Assembly (NCBI GenBank): GCA_028551475.1
Contig: CM052358.1
Coordinates: forward strand, 19,060,853-19,124,852
Length of the DNA stretch: 64,000 nucleotides
Direction: 5' to 3'
From: Casuarina equisetifolia
Lineage: Eukaryota; Streptophyta; Magnoliopsida; Fagales; Casuarinaceae
Shown: one piece after another, positions 9,915-20,724 of the stretch
How the letters are laid out: each line of letters begins with the position of its first letter
Numbering within the stretch: position 1 is the first letter of the stretch
Made by a program: the position numbers and the translations under genes
The notes under the pieces: model-generated
The model's database searches: none
Seen by the model: only the letters and a program-made list of their open reading frames with translations
What the model was told of the DNA's origin: nothing

Positions 9915-12665
9915 CTTGCATGTATATTGAGTCCACAAGTCCCTCTGGATTAATTTCTCACTCATCCTCTTCGAAGACTGCAAATCAGGAATTATGCTAC
10001 GATTCTCATCAAGGAAAGATCTCATAATTTTTGCTGCAGGTTCGACCACTTGTGGAGCCCATAAATCCTCCGACTTGCCTTGAATTTCAAAACACTCGAT
10101 TTGCTTCAAAGTATCTGGACTTTATTATAAAAGATAAAATATTATGGTACAGCAGAACAAACATTAAATTCAAAATACAAAAAGCATACATGATATGGGT
10201 TTTGTTGCATCAACATGATGGATATTCCGTCCGAACAATTTCTACAGCTGATTTAACCTCCTTTTCTGTATTAGACAACGAAATTGCATGACTAAAAGCT
10301 TCACCTTGATCTATGATCATAAACTGTCATGCCAATACATCCCAGAATAGCACTTTCTATTTGGATTCACTCAATATATACAATCTATCAGGACATTTAA
10401 CTTCTCAAACTAAATAGGTAGACAAAGAACTTAAAGATATTAATAATGCATTTTCCATGAGTCGAGAGTTATAGAATTGCTAGATTGGTTCTAGAACTAG
10501 AAATAACTTTGTAATCATTTCATCTATGTAACATGTTATTCTCAATCAAGATACAATGTCAATCACACGATTGAAGAAATTTTTAAGAGATGAATGATAA
10601 AAAAATCTAAAAGAACGAGTAGAAGGAAAAATACACCAGTGACACAACTAGTAGTAGGGAAAATGTGTTTCTTTTTGTATTTAGGAACAATCTAAGTGAT
10701 AAAAGAATTGAAAATAGGAATGTGAATGCCTCCTTATATATGTTTTAGAAAAATATGACATGATTGATTCTCACGGGAATTGAAAATCTAAAAGGAAAAT
10801 TTAGTAATTGCAACTCTTTCAAGGAGGGCAAAGAAAATAAAATAAATAAAGGAAAAATTTCGCAAAAATGATAACTAAGAAATTCATGAAATAGTACAAA
10901 TTATACCAAGTTGACGACGAACAAGTTTTCGGGTGTTCAATTTCATTTTCTCAATGGCTTCTTTTAGCATTTCGTGCTGCTCATCATTGAAGATGTCTGA
11001 GACAACCCCAGTATTCCCCACGGAAATTCTGGTATCCTCATTGATAGACTCGAGGAGATGGAACCGATCAGTTGAATCAATTTCTTCATCAACCTTGCCT
11101 TCAAAAGTACGAACTCTCAAAAAATCTTCAAACTCCCGAACACCTATGGCTTGTCGCCTAGGTTTGTATACATACAAACGGCATCTACTAAACTTGAACC
11201 AATTTTCACAACGCATCCTAGAGGTATATTGTAAACACAAGGGACAAAATATGTAGAAAATTTAGCATCCTTACTCTTCTATGATTATTTGGATGGATTC
11301 TGTTAGCTGCATCATATATGTCACTGGAACTGCCTCTTCCAAAATTCCCCTCATCTTCTGGATGTTCTCCTGCAACACCATAGAGGTGAGGCATATTTTT
11401 AAGCAAGAATAGAAGTTAAAGAATTTAGAATTTCTATTTAAACAGCATTCATCAGCATCTTCTACTGAATCATCTAAGAGGAATTGGCTAACAAGAGCCT
11501 GATAGAGTAAACAAGTCACCAAAATAAAATTGGAAAAAGCATGCAGTGAAAGTAGAGGCATTGATTTTAGACTTGTAATAAATTATTAGGATAGAACCTC
11601 TTCTTATAGTGTACCACAAATTAACTCTCATCAAGGATTCACTCCATTATACAATTGCAAAATTAACAATAATCAATGTTTGCAACAAAGTTATCAACTT
11701 CAACAATAAAGAACAAGATAAAAGAATCTCCCAAATAGATATAATAATTTGTACCCCCAACTATGACTGGGATGCAGTTGTGAGACAATATATCATTGAT
11801 GAACTGAAATTCTAGACGCAAAGTCAAGTCTAAAAGTAAATAAGGCATCATATACAGGTAAAAAAAAATGTTTGAACACGGAATTCTGATAATTACCAAT
11901 CAAATTTAACACTAAAGAGGTCCAATTCCCCTTGAAACCCAATAAATGACTAGCAGAAACGGGACACAATTTAGAAAAAGAAATCAAATAAAAAAATTAG
12001 TGAGCAGAACGAAAGACAAAATATAAACGGACATAGGCTTCTGTAGTACATAGCCCGAGTTCACAGAAAGTGGAATATATATATAGACAAGACCAACACC
12101 AAGGAAAATTCTGTAGAGAAATATGCCCAGTTAAACCCCTAAGATCTGAGAACTCCTTGCTAATCAGCACAGACGAAAGGTGCAGACTACGTAAACTCGA
12201 TCACGACTAAATCACTTTGCCAAGTTCTTGGTCCTTCTTTAATGACAAGAAGACCCACGGACAAATAATTTCTAGATAATGTAGTTATGATAGAAAAAAA
12301 ACCCCATATTGGCTGGCATTATTAAGTGTAATTAAAAGAGCTATGGAAGTCCTCGAGTATTACAAAAGAATAGAAAATGAAAATGGTTAGAATAAGAACC
12401 TGTATATGATATGTGTAATCCTGAATGGCCAAATGTCCAGCAGTCTGATGGTTAAAATGGAAAAGAAAAGAAGCTCAAGCACACACTTACGCAGTTATAA
12501 AAACTAAAAACCAATAATTCTGCATTCTAGCATGTCTAAAAGGACGCTGAAAATGTAAATCTTCACATACACTCTTCTGTTCATGGAAGGGAACCTCAAG
12601 TAGATCCAGGCGTCGGTAAACCTGCATGGGATCGGCGCTGATGATTTCTATGGGGAGACTTGACA
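9915..12665 (-). pseudogene. tRNA dimethylallyltransferase (IPT2-type) gene remnant, right copy
   Basis: This is a minus-strand remnant of a tRNA isopentenyltransferase gene. Pieces in gene order: exon near 12590-12665 (PIEIISADPMQVYRRLD), exon near 11741-11829 (ILSHNCIPVIVGGTNYYI, the conserved substrate-binding motif), exon near 11440-11498 (ALVSQFLLDDSVEDADECC), exon 11275-11369 (GEHPEDE, then AANRIHPNNHRR), exon near 10908-11163 (RRQAIGVREFEDFLRV, then EAIEKMKLNTRKLVRRQ), and exon 9915-10114 (WAPQVVEPAAKIMRSFL, then QRDLWTQYTCK, donor GTCAGT). The N-terminal P-loop is missing because the 5' flank joins inside the first exon. The C-terminal U1-type zinc-finger exon usual for eukaryotic tRNA isopentenyltransferases is not found down to 8.8 kb. 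Some splice borders do not fit. I judge it a truncated duplicate, not an enzyme gene. Confidence 0.7.
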
Positions 12666-13110
12666 AGAAAGCAGTTGGATGGATTATCAGAGAGAATTTT
12701 GGAAAGAAAGCAGTGAGAGTGTGAAGAGAAAACTTGTTGACTGTCCGTCTTCCCTTCTCCGTTCATTTTATTGGCCAGTTCAAGTTACAACAATCATGAG
12801 GTTCCGAAAGCCTGGCTCTCCTCTGACCTCCTTGGCTTCTCCCTTCATTTATAGGCCAGGACCTGGAGACTGCTTCGGCAGCTAGCAAGGAAGCCACAGG
12901 TCGCAGTCTTCTTCTATTAAGGTAAAAATCAGGATGCCAGACTGCTGATGCCGATTCGATAGCGAAGCACTACCTTTTCCCAATTGCCTTCTTACCACGG
13001 TTAAAATCAGCCACCCAGTTGAAATACCCCCGCAATGCTTTTGTTAAGCATAATTTGAATTTTGTGGATTATCTTTTATTTTTATTTTCTTTTTTAATAC
13101 ACATTCAATT
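11240..13110. repeat. Right arm of the inverted duplication (IPT2-type block)
   Basis: This segment is the reverse complement of about 880-2480, including coding pieces, introns and the CCAAT flank, so the duplication was at DNA level and not through mRNA. The part at 13010-13110, with AATGCTTTTGTTAA and TTTGAATTTTGTGGATTATC, also recurs near 26530-26580. Confidence 0.75.
12660..12880 (-). promoter_or_regulatory. Shared CCAAT-box 5' flank, copy 3
   Basis: The stretch around 12755-12775 reads TTCATTTTATTGGCCAGTTC on the plus strand, a CCAAT box on the minus strand upstream of the IPT2-type remnant. It closely matches the flank at 1130-1330. The fusion with IPT2-type coding sequence lies near 12665, inside what should be the first exon. 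Confidence 0.4.
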
Positions 13111-13167
13111 CACATATTTAAAATGTAGGTTATTCATGTAATTTCAAGATGTTACTTGTCTTGAGGA

Positions 13168-13194
13168 CAATATATATATATATATATATATATC
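13168..13194. repeat. (TA)n microsatellite
   Basis: A pure TA dinucleotide run between the inverted-repeat arm and the PPR fragment. Confidence 0.9.
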
Positions 13195-13284
13195 ATTGTA
13201 ATTTATCAATCTATTGAAATAAATATCTTATTTAAAACTTAATTTGATGTCATATTAAAATTGTTTACTTTTTCTTTTGAAATC

Positions 13285-13650
13285 TATATTATTACATCTC
13301 GGTCAATTTATTACTCAATTCAAGCTGACCACGAAACGGAGACCTTTTCAAGAACTCATATCTCTTCCCCACCTCAAGCGATTTGGCATTCCCACAGGAA
13401 TCCATCAAGGCACAGAAGGCACTATAATCAGCGCCAACGCCTCGACCAATATGCTCCACAACCTCCTCAACCTTACCCTCCTCGCACAAACCCCTATCAA
13501 ATCAACATTTTGGCGGATCACCGCGCAATGGCTCGCTGCCATTAAACGTCCTCAACGCGCTGGAAATGGAAACTCCGTTAACCATTTCCGATTGAGACCT
13601 CGAATTAGCTTCACAACCTCCGGCCCTCTTCATATCAAAACTTAAGTTTT
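13285..13650 (-). pseudogene. Pentatricopeptide-repeat (PPR) protein fragment
   Basis: On the minus strand the frame reads CEEGKVEEVVEHIGRGVGAD and then YSAFCALMDSCGNAKSLEVG, followed by ELSNKLTEM. This is typical of the first PPR units of plant PLS/DYW-class organelle RNA-binding proteins such as Arabidopsis At2g15690 (from memory). About 65 codons are open. Upstream sequence to 13650 (FDMKRAGGCEANS-like, then SNGSEPLRGDPPKC-like in other frames) is degenerate. No repeats follow on the left, so only a slice of the gene is present. It lies beside the stand-alone MYND frame and may have travelled with the UBP-type block. Confidence 0.6.
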
Positions 13651-13822
13651 GACATCATATACCAAAGTTTTCCTCGGGGAATGCAATATCGATGAGTTGC
13701 ATGCTTAAGTTAGTACCAAAACATGTTGTTGTATGAAAAAAGAGAACATCTCCATTCAAAAAACACGAACATATGAATGTACCACAACCAAATCTATGAT
13801 TAAAGTTTGAATGAAGTACCAC

Positions 13823-14398
13823 CTAAATCCCCTTCAAGCTTGGCTCCATGCATCGCTCACCAAAATTTCTGTCTTTTTTTCTGCCGCAAGTCACGACTGG
13901 ATCTTTTGAGGTTCTGTGCCGCCCACCTTTCGTCTTAAAATTGTCACCATTCAACTCGTTGCTGCCTTGCTCCGAGACCTTTCTTCCCACATCACTCAGC
14001 CTCTCACTAGGAGGAGGAGGAGGCGGAGGATGACAGTCCTTCCTGTGACCTTGCCGCCAGTGGATTATCTGGTATCTTCCAGAACAGTACCAGACGGCCT
14101 TGCATTGGGAACACCGAGTGGTGGTGAACGAATAACAGACGGCACACTGATGATGACAATTACTTGAAACCAGAACTGGACAGAAGGCACCGCAAACCGC
14201 ATACTCAGCCGACGCCTCGCGCTCAGCTCTAGCGGTCTCTTCCGCGGCGAACGCCATGAGGCGCTTGATCTCCTCCCTCCTAGCTACGGCGAGACGCCAT
14301 TTACGGCGGATTAGGAAGCCGCTTTGCAGGGCGACGACGCACGCGAAGAAAAGGAAGACCACCAGGCTACGAAACCCCACATACCGATTATCAACCAT
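13823..14398 (-). CDS. Stand-alone MYND-finger reading frame from a UBP16/17 N-terminus
   Basis: ATG at 14398-14396 opens a 191-residue frame. It has a hydrophobic segment at about residues 11-28 (VFLFFACVVALQSGFL), a basic stretch RRKWRLAVARREEIKRLMAF, and a MYND zinc finger beginning CAVC and ending GHRKDCHPP at about residues 76-115. One usual zinc ligand is replaced: the finger has YCSGRY where UBP16/17 has YCSGRC. A seven-proline run follows, coded by a GGA-type microsatellite. The frame ends at 13823 with no protease domain, whereas the family has several hundred further residues. The frame is open over its full length, yet it is a truncated duplicate of the locus at 17.9-19.9 kb. A frame beginning upstream of this ATG at 14533 is also open, but the aligned start in the paralogue supports 14398. 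Confidence 0.55.
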   Translation of the reverse strand: MVDNRYVGFRSLVVFLFFACVVALQSGFLIRRKWRLAVARREEIKRLMAFAAEETARAEREASAEYAVCGAFCPVLVSSNCHHQCAVCYSFTTTRCSQCKAVWYCSGRYQIIHWRQGHRKDCHPPPPPPPSERLSDVGRKVSEQGSNELNGDNFKTKGGRHRTSKDPVVTCGRKKDRNFGERCMEPSLKGI

Positions 14399-14720
14399 TT
14401 TGTCTTCACCACATTCACATCCAGAAAAGGAAATCAGCAAAACCCTAGGATCGCCACCCGTCATAGATACGCCGGTCGAGACGCTCGTCCCTTTGACGCC
14501 GGCAGTGGCGCATGCACAACAGGAACCGATCACAAACCAATCTACAATGGGGACTGGGGAGAGTTAACGAGAAAGCACTTGGATTATCAGAGAGAATTTG
14601 GGAAAGAAAGCAGTAAGAGCGTGAAGAGAAAACGCGTTGTCTGACTGCCTTCCCTTCTCCGTTCATTTTATTGGCCAGCTCAAGTTCAAATTCAAGTTAC
14701 AAGGGTCATGGGCATCTCAC
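14399..14720 (-). promoter_or_regulatory. 5' flank of the MYND frame with CCAAT box (copy 4)
   Basis: This flank aligns with 19941-20036 plus 25543-25790, again without the copia element. CCCTTTGACGCCGGCAGTGG near 14489-14508 is an unoccupied version of the copia target site. The CCAAT box (minus strand) lies near 14662-14682. The promoter role is inferred. Confidence 0.4.
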
Positions 14721-14829
14721 ATTCTGGATAATCTCCACCCTTCATCCTTCGAGCTTTTGCCCATCGACCGAAGTCCCAGAACGTTCAAATTTCATAGCGT
14801 AGAAAGACCCAGCGACTGAAGTCCCCGAA

Positions 14830-15300
14830 AGTTTAAATTTCATATCTGACGCCTTACTTTCTCAATTTTATTTTTTAAATAAAATGAAAACCTGAAAAAG
14901 ATTGGCTTGTACGGAGGGATTGAAGAGGGAGATTAGCAGATTTCCATTGGCTGTTGGCCCAGGCCTACCCTTAACAGCGCACCCAAATGGTACAGATCGC
15001 TTTCCCGTGAAAAACAGCAGTAGATGAAGTTTAAAGCAAAAGAGAAGGAAAGCCAAAAGAGCTAATAAGAAATTTTTTTTTGAATAATATTTAAATGTGA
15101 AAATTATTTTTAAATTTTTCTGAATTAGTTAAATTAAACCTTAGTTTTTTAAGTTTTATAATTCGTACTTTTACTAGTGGATTTCACCACATAGCTGATG
15201 TTTTTTCTATACTCGAGAGCATAAAACGTATTTAATTTTATATAAAAATGTAATAATATGAGAGAATAAATTTATAAAAGATAAGACTTATATACTTAAT
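14830..15300. other. Intergenic, no gene seen
   Basis: Just before this stretch, at 14765-14840, a unit of about 60 bp (CGACCGAAGTCCC, TTCAAATTTCATA) is loosely repeated. The rest is AT-rich with no supported feature. Confidence 0.45.
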
Positions 15301-15770
15301 GTTTTAAGATTTAACGCTCACCGAGGCTTTATATTTTGTGGTATATTATCATGTTGCAACCAACTCCAACCCCAGGCCCGGAATCTCATGTCTATTCAAA
15401 TAGTATTTTCCAATTACCTGCTAGCTCAGATTATTTTGATCTCAAGTTTGACATTAAAGTGCCTGAATTGCTACTTGTTGCTTGTCCAATTCCACCAGCC
15501 CAGGTTCCGTGTTTTTGTGTATAAGAAGGGAAGCTGTGAATCCTACTAAAAATATTGCAGTAGCAAGCTTTATAATAATAGATCGGGCGAAAGGTTTAGA
15601 GAATGCCTAGCTTTTGGCCCTTACGAGGTAACTGTTGCATTATTTGTTGCCGTTAGATAAAAAATAGGCCTAACAACCGTCGGAGCCTTACCTTTAAATG
15701 GCTTGTAATGTTCTCAAACAAGGCAATCGATGAACGGAGAACCAAGAACACAAGATCAATGGAAGTTCAA
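15300..15770 (+). repeat. Segmental duplicate, copy 1 (copy 2 at about 27500-28050)
   Basis: Shared landmarks in the same order include TATTATCATGTTGC, TCTTGATCTTAAG-like runs, CCAATTCCACCAGC, GTGTTTTTGTGTATAAGAA and, near 15690, CTTACCTTTAAATGGCTTGT followed by AAACAAGGCAATCGATGAAC. Function is unknown; short frames inside are not conserved between the copies. Confidence 0.7.
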
Positions 15771-17859
15771 ACCTACTTTTCCCCTAGCAACTACATAAAG
15801 ACGAACAAGAATTGTCTGGATGTCATTTTTTAATGACCACATGGGATCGACAGCAGTCCCATTATGACTTACATGCGGCATGTTCGCTACAAAACATAAT
15901 TAGGAAAACAACAAATAATGTATGATTTGACTTGACACCCGCATTTACAATTCATCAGGCTCTTTTATGTACTCAAGAACCAAAAACGGGAAAGATAAAG
16001 GGATCTCTGAAAAAATAGAGATACTAATAATGCATTTTCTAGTAGTCGAAACAAGGCTTCTGTGTTGGTGGAGATAGGGCCGATATTTTGTGATTCGACG
16101 AGGGTTCTGTTGCTCAGTGAGGACGACATAGAGCAGAGCATGTTTCAAATTTGCTCAAGTTAAATGGTCCTTATCTTGACCTTAGAGACTGTAGTTTTTC
16201 ATGCGTGAGACGTGCTACTTCTCTCCCCTCCTCTCGTTTTCAACCTTTTTCCTTTTAAGAGTTCTCTTTTCACCTCCTTTAATTTGCGTCCAGCTAAAGC
16301 TGTCACATAAAGGCTTATAAATTATTTAGACAAGTGTTTTATCGTTAATATTGGATTATATGTTTTTATTTTTTTTAAGAAATAGGGACGATACCCTTAT
16401 CATTTATATTAATAATACAGGTAGACTCATGTGTCAAACCTGTTAGAAAAATACATAGGACAGGGCATAATACCTAACCCTTTAGTACATAAACCCAATG
16501 AACAGGTATAAAACTGAGTCTACCTGAGTCTACCTAGATTATATGTTTTTAACTAGTTGAGAAGTACACGAATGTGTAATGCATTTCTTTCATCGGAATT
16601 TAGGTGGAGTTCTTCATATCAGAAATGTCTTGCCGGTTCTTGCTCACCCTGATGAGGAGTCAATGTAAGCTTAATGATATCTTTGAGTTTGTGACGGTTG
16701 CTTTTTATCAATTCCCCAAGTCCACCTTCTTTCATCGTTAAGCACCATTTTTTGTTAATGCCTTGCTTGTGTTGTGTATGAGCGTATGTTTTCAATCAAA
16801 CACTGATCATGATGTCACTTATTAAAGCTTTTGAGGGTTTTTCTTTTTCATTGTTATGTTGTTTGTTATCCCAAACTACACTACACAGCAACCCATTCTC
16901 AACAGTGGGTTGATGCCTTTAAGAAGCTCAACGTTGGGGAGGGTAGAATCGGAATGATGAGTGGCTTTCGGGTGGTGACCTAGTAGTCAAAGATCAGGAA
17001 AGACAATTAAAGGTTTTGTCCTTGGTATTTAATTACTGACAAAAAGGTCTGCTATGCTAAGTATTAAGCTCTATGGATAGTCATACTATGCAGAGACATT
17101 TATGGATTGAGCCCTGCGACAATTTCCCAAGGGATGATTATACCTGTAAGCACATCCTTTGGAGAATGAGTGCCCCAATCCTTTGAATGGGTTGTAGTGA
17201 AAAGGCAACTTTTAGGCATTCAACCCGTTTCAGTGTTTGTGAAGGGTAGATGTAATTTATTTATTTATTTATTTTTATGTTTTTAAAAAAGAAAAGTCTT
17301 AAGTCTATGATGGTCAAAGCATTTAGAAGTGAAAGCATATGATTCAGTTTGTGTTTTGTGTAGATTGAATATTATTCGGAGAGAAATTGAGATCATTTTA
17401 TTCTAATATTTTATTATCCATTTGATGTTGTACTATTCCTTATAAAAGAAAACATGATTTATTATTCCAAATTTCTTTTCTAAATATAGAAATCTAATTA
17501 ATACATTCATTTTAACAAGTGTCAAAATCTTATTATCACTTCTCAAAAAAAGGTGTCAAAGCAGTTTAAATCATTGTAATAATATAAACTAAACATTCAA
17601 TAATGAGTTATTGACACAAAACATGAAAAAAAAATGAAAAGTTAGTGTTTTATAAATGTTATTTACACTAGAAAAAAGAGCACTAATTGTGTGCTGCTAC
17701 AATGTATAACTATAATATCATCTCATCTATGTTTTCTCTCGTCGGTTTCCATCACAAAATAGCAGAAGTTAAACCGTGGAGAAGAAGTAAAATCCTACTC
17801 AGTCCGAGACACTCTCTCTATAACTTGTAGTACCACCGAGCTATCTACCGTGTCTACTT
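15770..17859. other. Intergenic, no gene seen
   Basis: This is AT-rich DNA with short open frames that match nothing I recognise. GAGTCTACCTGAGTCTACCT near 16517 is a short local repeat. The last few hundred bases are probably the 3' flank of the UBP16/17 pseudogene. Confidence 0.45.
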
Positions 17860-19940
17860 TCAGAATGCTAAAAAGAGAGAAGAAGAGTGAACCCCAAAGT
17901 TGCCGTTCCAACTACATCTTCCCTCACCAAATATGAAGTCAGATAAGTCATCGGCGATGGTAGAATCCGGGGTGCTCTCGCTGCTGCAGGAACCTTCATC
18001 AGAGTTGCCGCTGATAAGGGAACAATTGTCACTTCATGAGTCCTCTTCTGGGATCCGTTGCAGCTGCGGGTACCACGGGTAGAAGGGTTCAAAGTTGACA
18101 CAACTTTCGGGAGGTTGAGGGTTCGCAGAGACACGCCTTGATTTGGATGCAGCGTTCCTCCCAGTTCTCCCGCACGGAATGGGTTTGTTCTTGGAATCAG
18201 AAGATGATATAATTCTGTTTCTTATCAACCGGGGAGCCCTTGGTGAGCACCGGGCATAAAGAAGCATGTACGCCCCATTCCTCAACACCCTTTCACGTTC
18301 CACGGGAGTTACAGTGCTGTCATTAATCTTGAACCACCTGTTTCGGATATTCTTCACATAGCATACATAATGACCAGAAAGGGAGCCATTCGTGCTGTCC
18401 AAGTGGACCACCACCCCATAAAGCTTATACATAGGCGATGCATCACTTGTTCCATTCATAAATGGTGCCAAGTCCAGGATCTCCGGAAACTGAATTGGCT
18501 TGTTGAGCTTCTCAAAATTTCCAGACTGAAATCGCTTTAGTGCTATGGTAAGGATATTCGGGGCCTCCATTATTGTCAGCTTCTTTTTGGCTTTCTCATA
18601 AGATTTGCATCTGCTACATTGGTACTTGTTTTCCCCATCCAAAATCTCAGTAGCCGTGAATTGCCGAAGAGCTTCTTCCAGGGTTCTTGTTTTTCCTCCT
18701 ATTTCCACAGTAAGATCCATTATCCTTTCCTGCCGCTCAGACTTGCCACGGCACTTGGTGCACTTAATCGTTGAACAAAGGTAACCCCCAAAGGTCAGGC
18801 CTATTAGAGTGGTTTCTTCTTCCAAACAGCCAGATGCATGCGATCTACCTTCCCCGAGGCAAATAGATTGCATTTTGTCAATGATATCCCTCAAGAATTC
18901 ATGGGCATCCTCTTCTCTTCCATTGCCAAGATCACTTCCAACATTTTTCAGCTCTGAAAGTATGCCATAGGAGAGAATGGAGATTTCCCTTCCTTCGCCT
19001 TCAATATTAAACCTTCAAACTCACAGTTCAAACACCCTTTCTTCTCCTTATGGATACATGATTTGGAATGCAGACCTCGAAGAAAATAAGCATTCAGAGG
19101 AGGAGTAAATGCCAAGCACTGGAGCACAACATTAGCATAACAGTTGTTCCCGCAATTAATAAGCCCACAAGGTTGCAACTCCAACTCGTTCCGTGTATAG
19201 AGCTTGACAAACAAATCGTATGGAAACAACCCCTTGTCACTGTATCTTCCTGCAACCTTACACCCATCAACTGAAGGTTTTGATAATTTACGTCCTCTAA
19301 ACTGATCCAAAACCTTCAGAACGGAGGTGCGCAAGCCTCTCTTAGCATTTGGACATCTAACAGCACCAACTTGAACACCATCAGTCTTTCGAGATTTAAC
19401 CACAACAACTCAATTCCCCTTAGCACTTGAAACTAAACAACCATCAGAAGCCTTAGATACTTCCCGAGGCTTCAAATGATGTGAAGTACCGCCAACAGGT
19501 TCACCATTCATTACAGCGCTGTCTTGCTCTGGGACCTTCCTTACCACATCGCTCGGCGTCTTACTAGGAGGATGACAGTCCTTCTTGTGACCTTGTCGCC
19601 AGTGAATTATCTGGCATCTTCCAGAACAGTATCGGACGGCCTTGCATCGGGAACACCGAATGGTGGTGGAGGAATAACAGACGGCACACTGATGATGATA
19701 AGTAGTTGAAAACAGAACTGGAGAGAAGGCACCGAAAACACCATACTCAGTCGACGCCTCGAGATCGGCTCTAGTGGCCTCTTCGGCGGTGAACGCCATG
19801 AAGTGCTTGATCTCCTCCCTCCTCGCTACGACGAGATGCCATTCACAGCGGATTAGGAAGACGATTACAGGGGCAACGACGCACGCGAAGAAAAGGAGAA
19901 CCACCATACTGCGAAACCCTAGATACCAAATGTTAAGCAC
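17860..19940 (-). pseudogene. Ubiquitin-specific protease UBP16/17-type, nearly full length but disabled
   Basis: This is an intronless-looking minus-strand copy of a plant UBP16/17 deubiquitinase. In order: N-terminal hydrophobic segment (VVLLFFACVVAPVIVFLI), MYND finger with all ligands (CAVC, CSRC, YCSGRC, GHKKDC), linker, USP Cys box GLINCGNNCYANVVLQCL (catalytic Cys in NNCYAN), zinc-ribbon pairs CTKC and CSRC, His box GHYVCYV with following INDSTV, and a Ser-rich acidic tail ending at 17860. Four changes argue against function: the start ATG reads GTG (19940-19938), an in-frame TGA lies at 19412-19410 between the MYND and USP parts, one base is missing near 18965 (just after KSPFSP), and a TGA at 18036-18034 precedes a tail that stays recognisable in the same frame. 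All catalytic motifs are otherwise preserved, so decay is recent. Assembly error is possible but unlikely for four sites. Confidence 0.8.
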
Positions 19941-20031
19941 TTAGCCTGCACGCAATTCACATCCAGAAAATGAAATCAGCAAAACCCTAGGATCGCCACC
20001 GCTCGTAGATTGGCCAGTGGTGACGATGGTC

Positions 20032-20036
20032 CCTTT
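20032..20036. repeat. Target-site duplication CCTTT, left
   Basis: CCTTT directly precedes the TGAAGG LTR end and recurs at 25538-25542 directly after the other LTR. Five-base duplications are standard for copia integrases. Confidence 0.9.
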
Positions 20037-20724
20037 TGAAGGGAAAAATGATGTATAAAGTTTCCCACTTTGATTGAACCTATGAGGAAATACTAAAACA
20101 CCAACGATGTATTTGAATCACAAGTAAAATAAACAAATCACAATCAACACAAAAGAATTTCTATGTGGAAAAACTCCTCCAATGTGAAGGATAAAAAACC
20201 ACGGGACCGATCACGGAGTCCACCCAAATCTCCACTATATCAATCGTTAGGTTACAACCCAATCAAGTCCTTAACAATAGCAACAGGACTAAGATTCATT
20301 GATTCAACAATAATAGAATCACCAATAAATAGTGAAGAAATAAGTTGTAAACAACAACTTAACCAAGAAAAAGTTGGAGAAATATCACCCATATTTTCGA
20401 CCACAATCTGCTAACTTCAAGAGCTCCAAACGACAATCCAACCGTTCACAATGAAGAACACCCAATCCCGAACCTGCTGACAAAAAATCAGCTCAATCGG
20501 ACCACGGATCGACCTTGATCAGACATTTGATCAACTGCTGCACAAGGCCTCTAATTCCTACGAAATTCTGCTCTTTTCTTTTCTCTCTCTCTCTTTTCCT
20601 TGACGGCCACTCACCTCATCTCTTAAAGAAAAAATCCTATATTTTTTCTTTTAAACCTTAGGGCCACATTACCCTAATTGGACCCAATAATAAGTCCCTG
20701 AATATGGGCTGGACCAACCCAACA
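20037..20724 (-). repeat. LTR (3' LTR of the minus-strand element)
   Basis: It starts TGAAGGGAAAAATG and ends GGACCAACCCAACA. It is the same length as its partner at 24850-25537. A CT-rich microsatellite (TTTTCTCTCTCTCTC) lies near 20580. Confidence 0.95.

Noticed and set aside
16380-16550. Possible MITE with GAGTCTACCT repeats
   Set aside because: The repeats are direct and short, and no terminal inverted repeats or target duplication could be shown.
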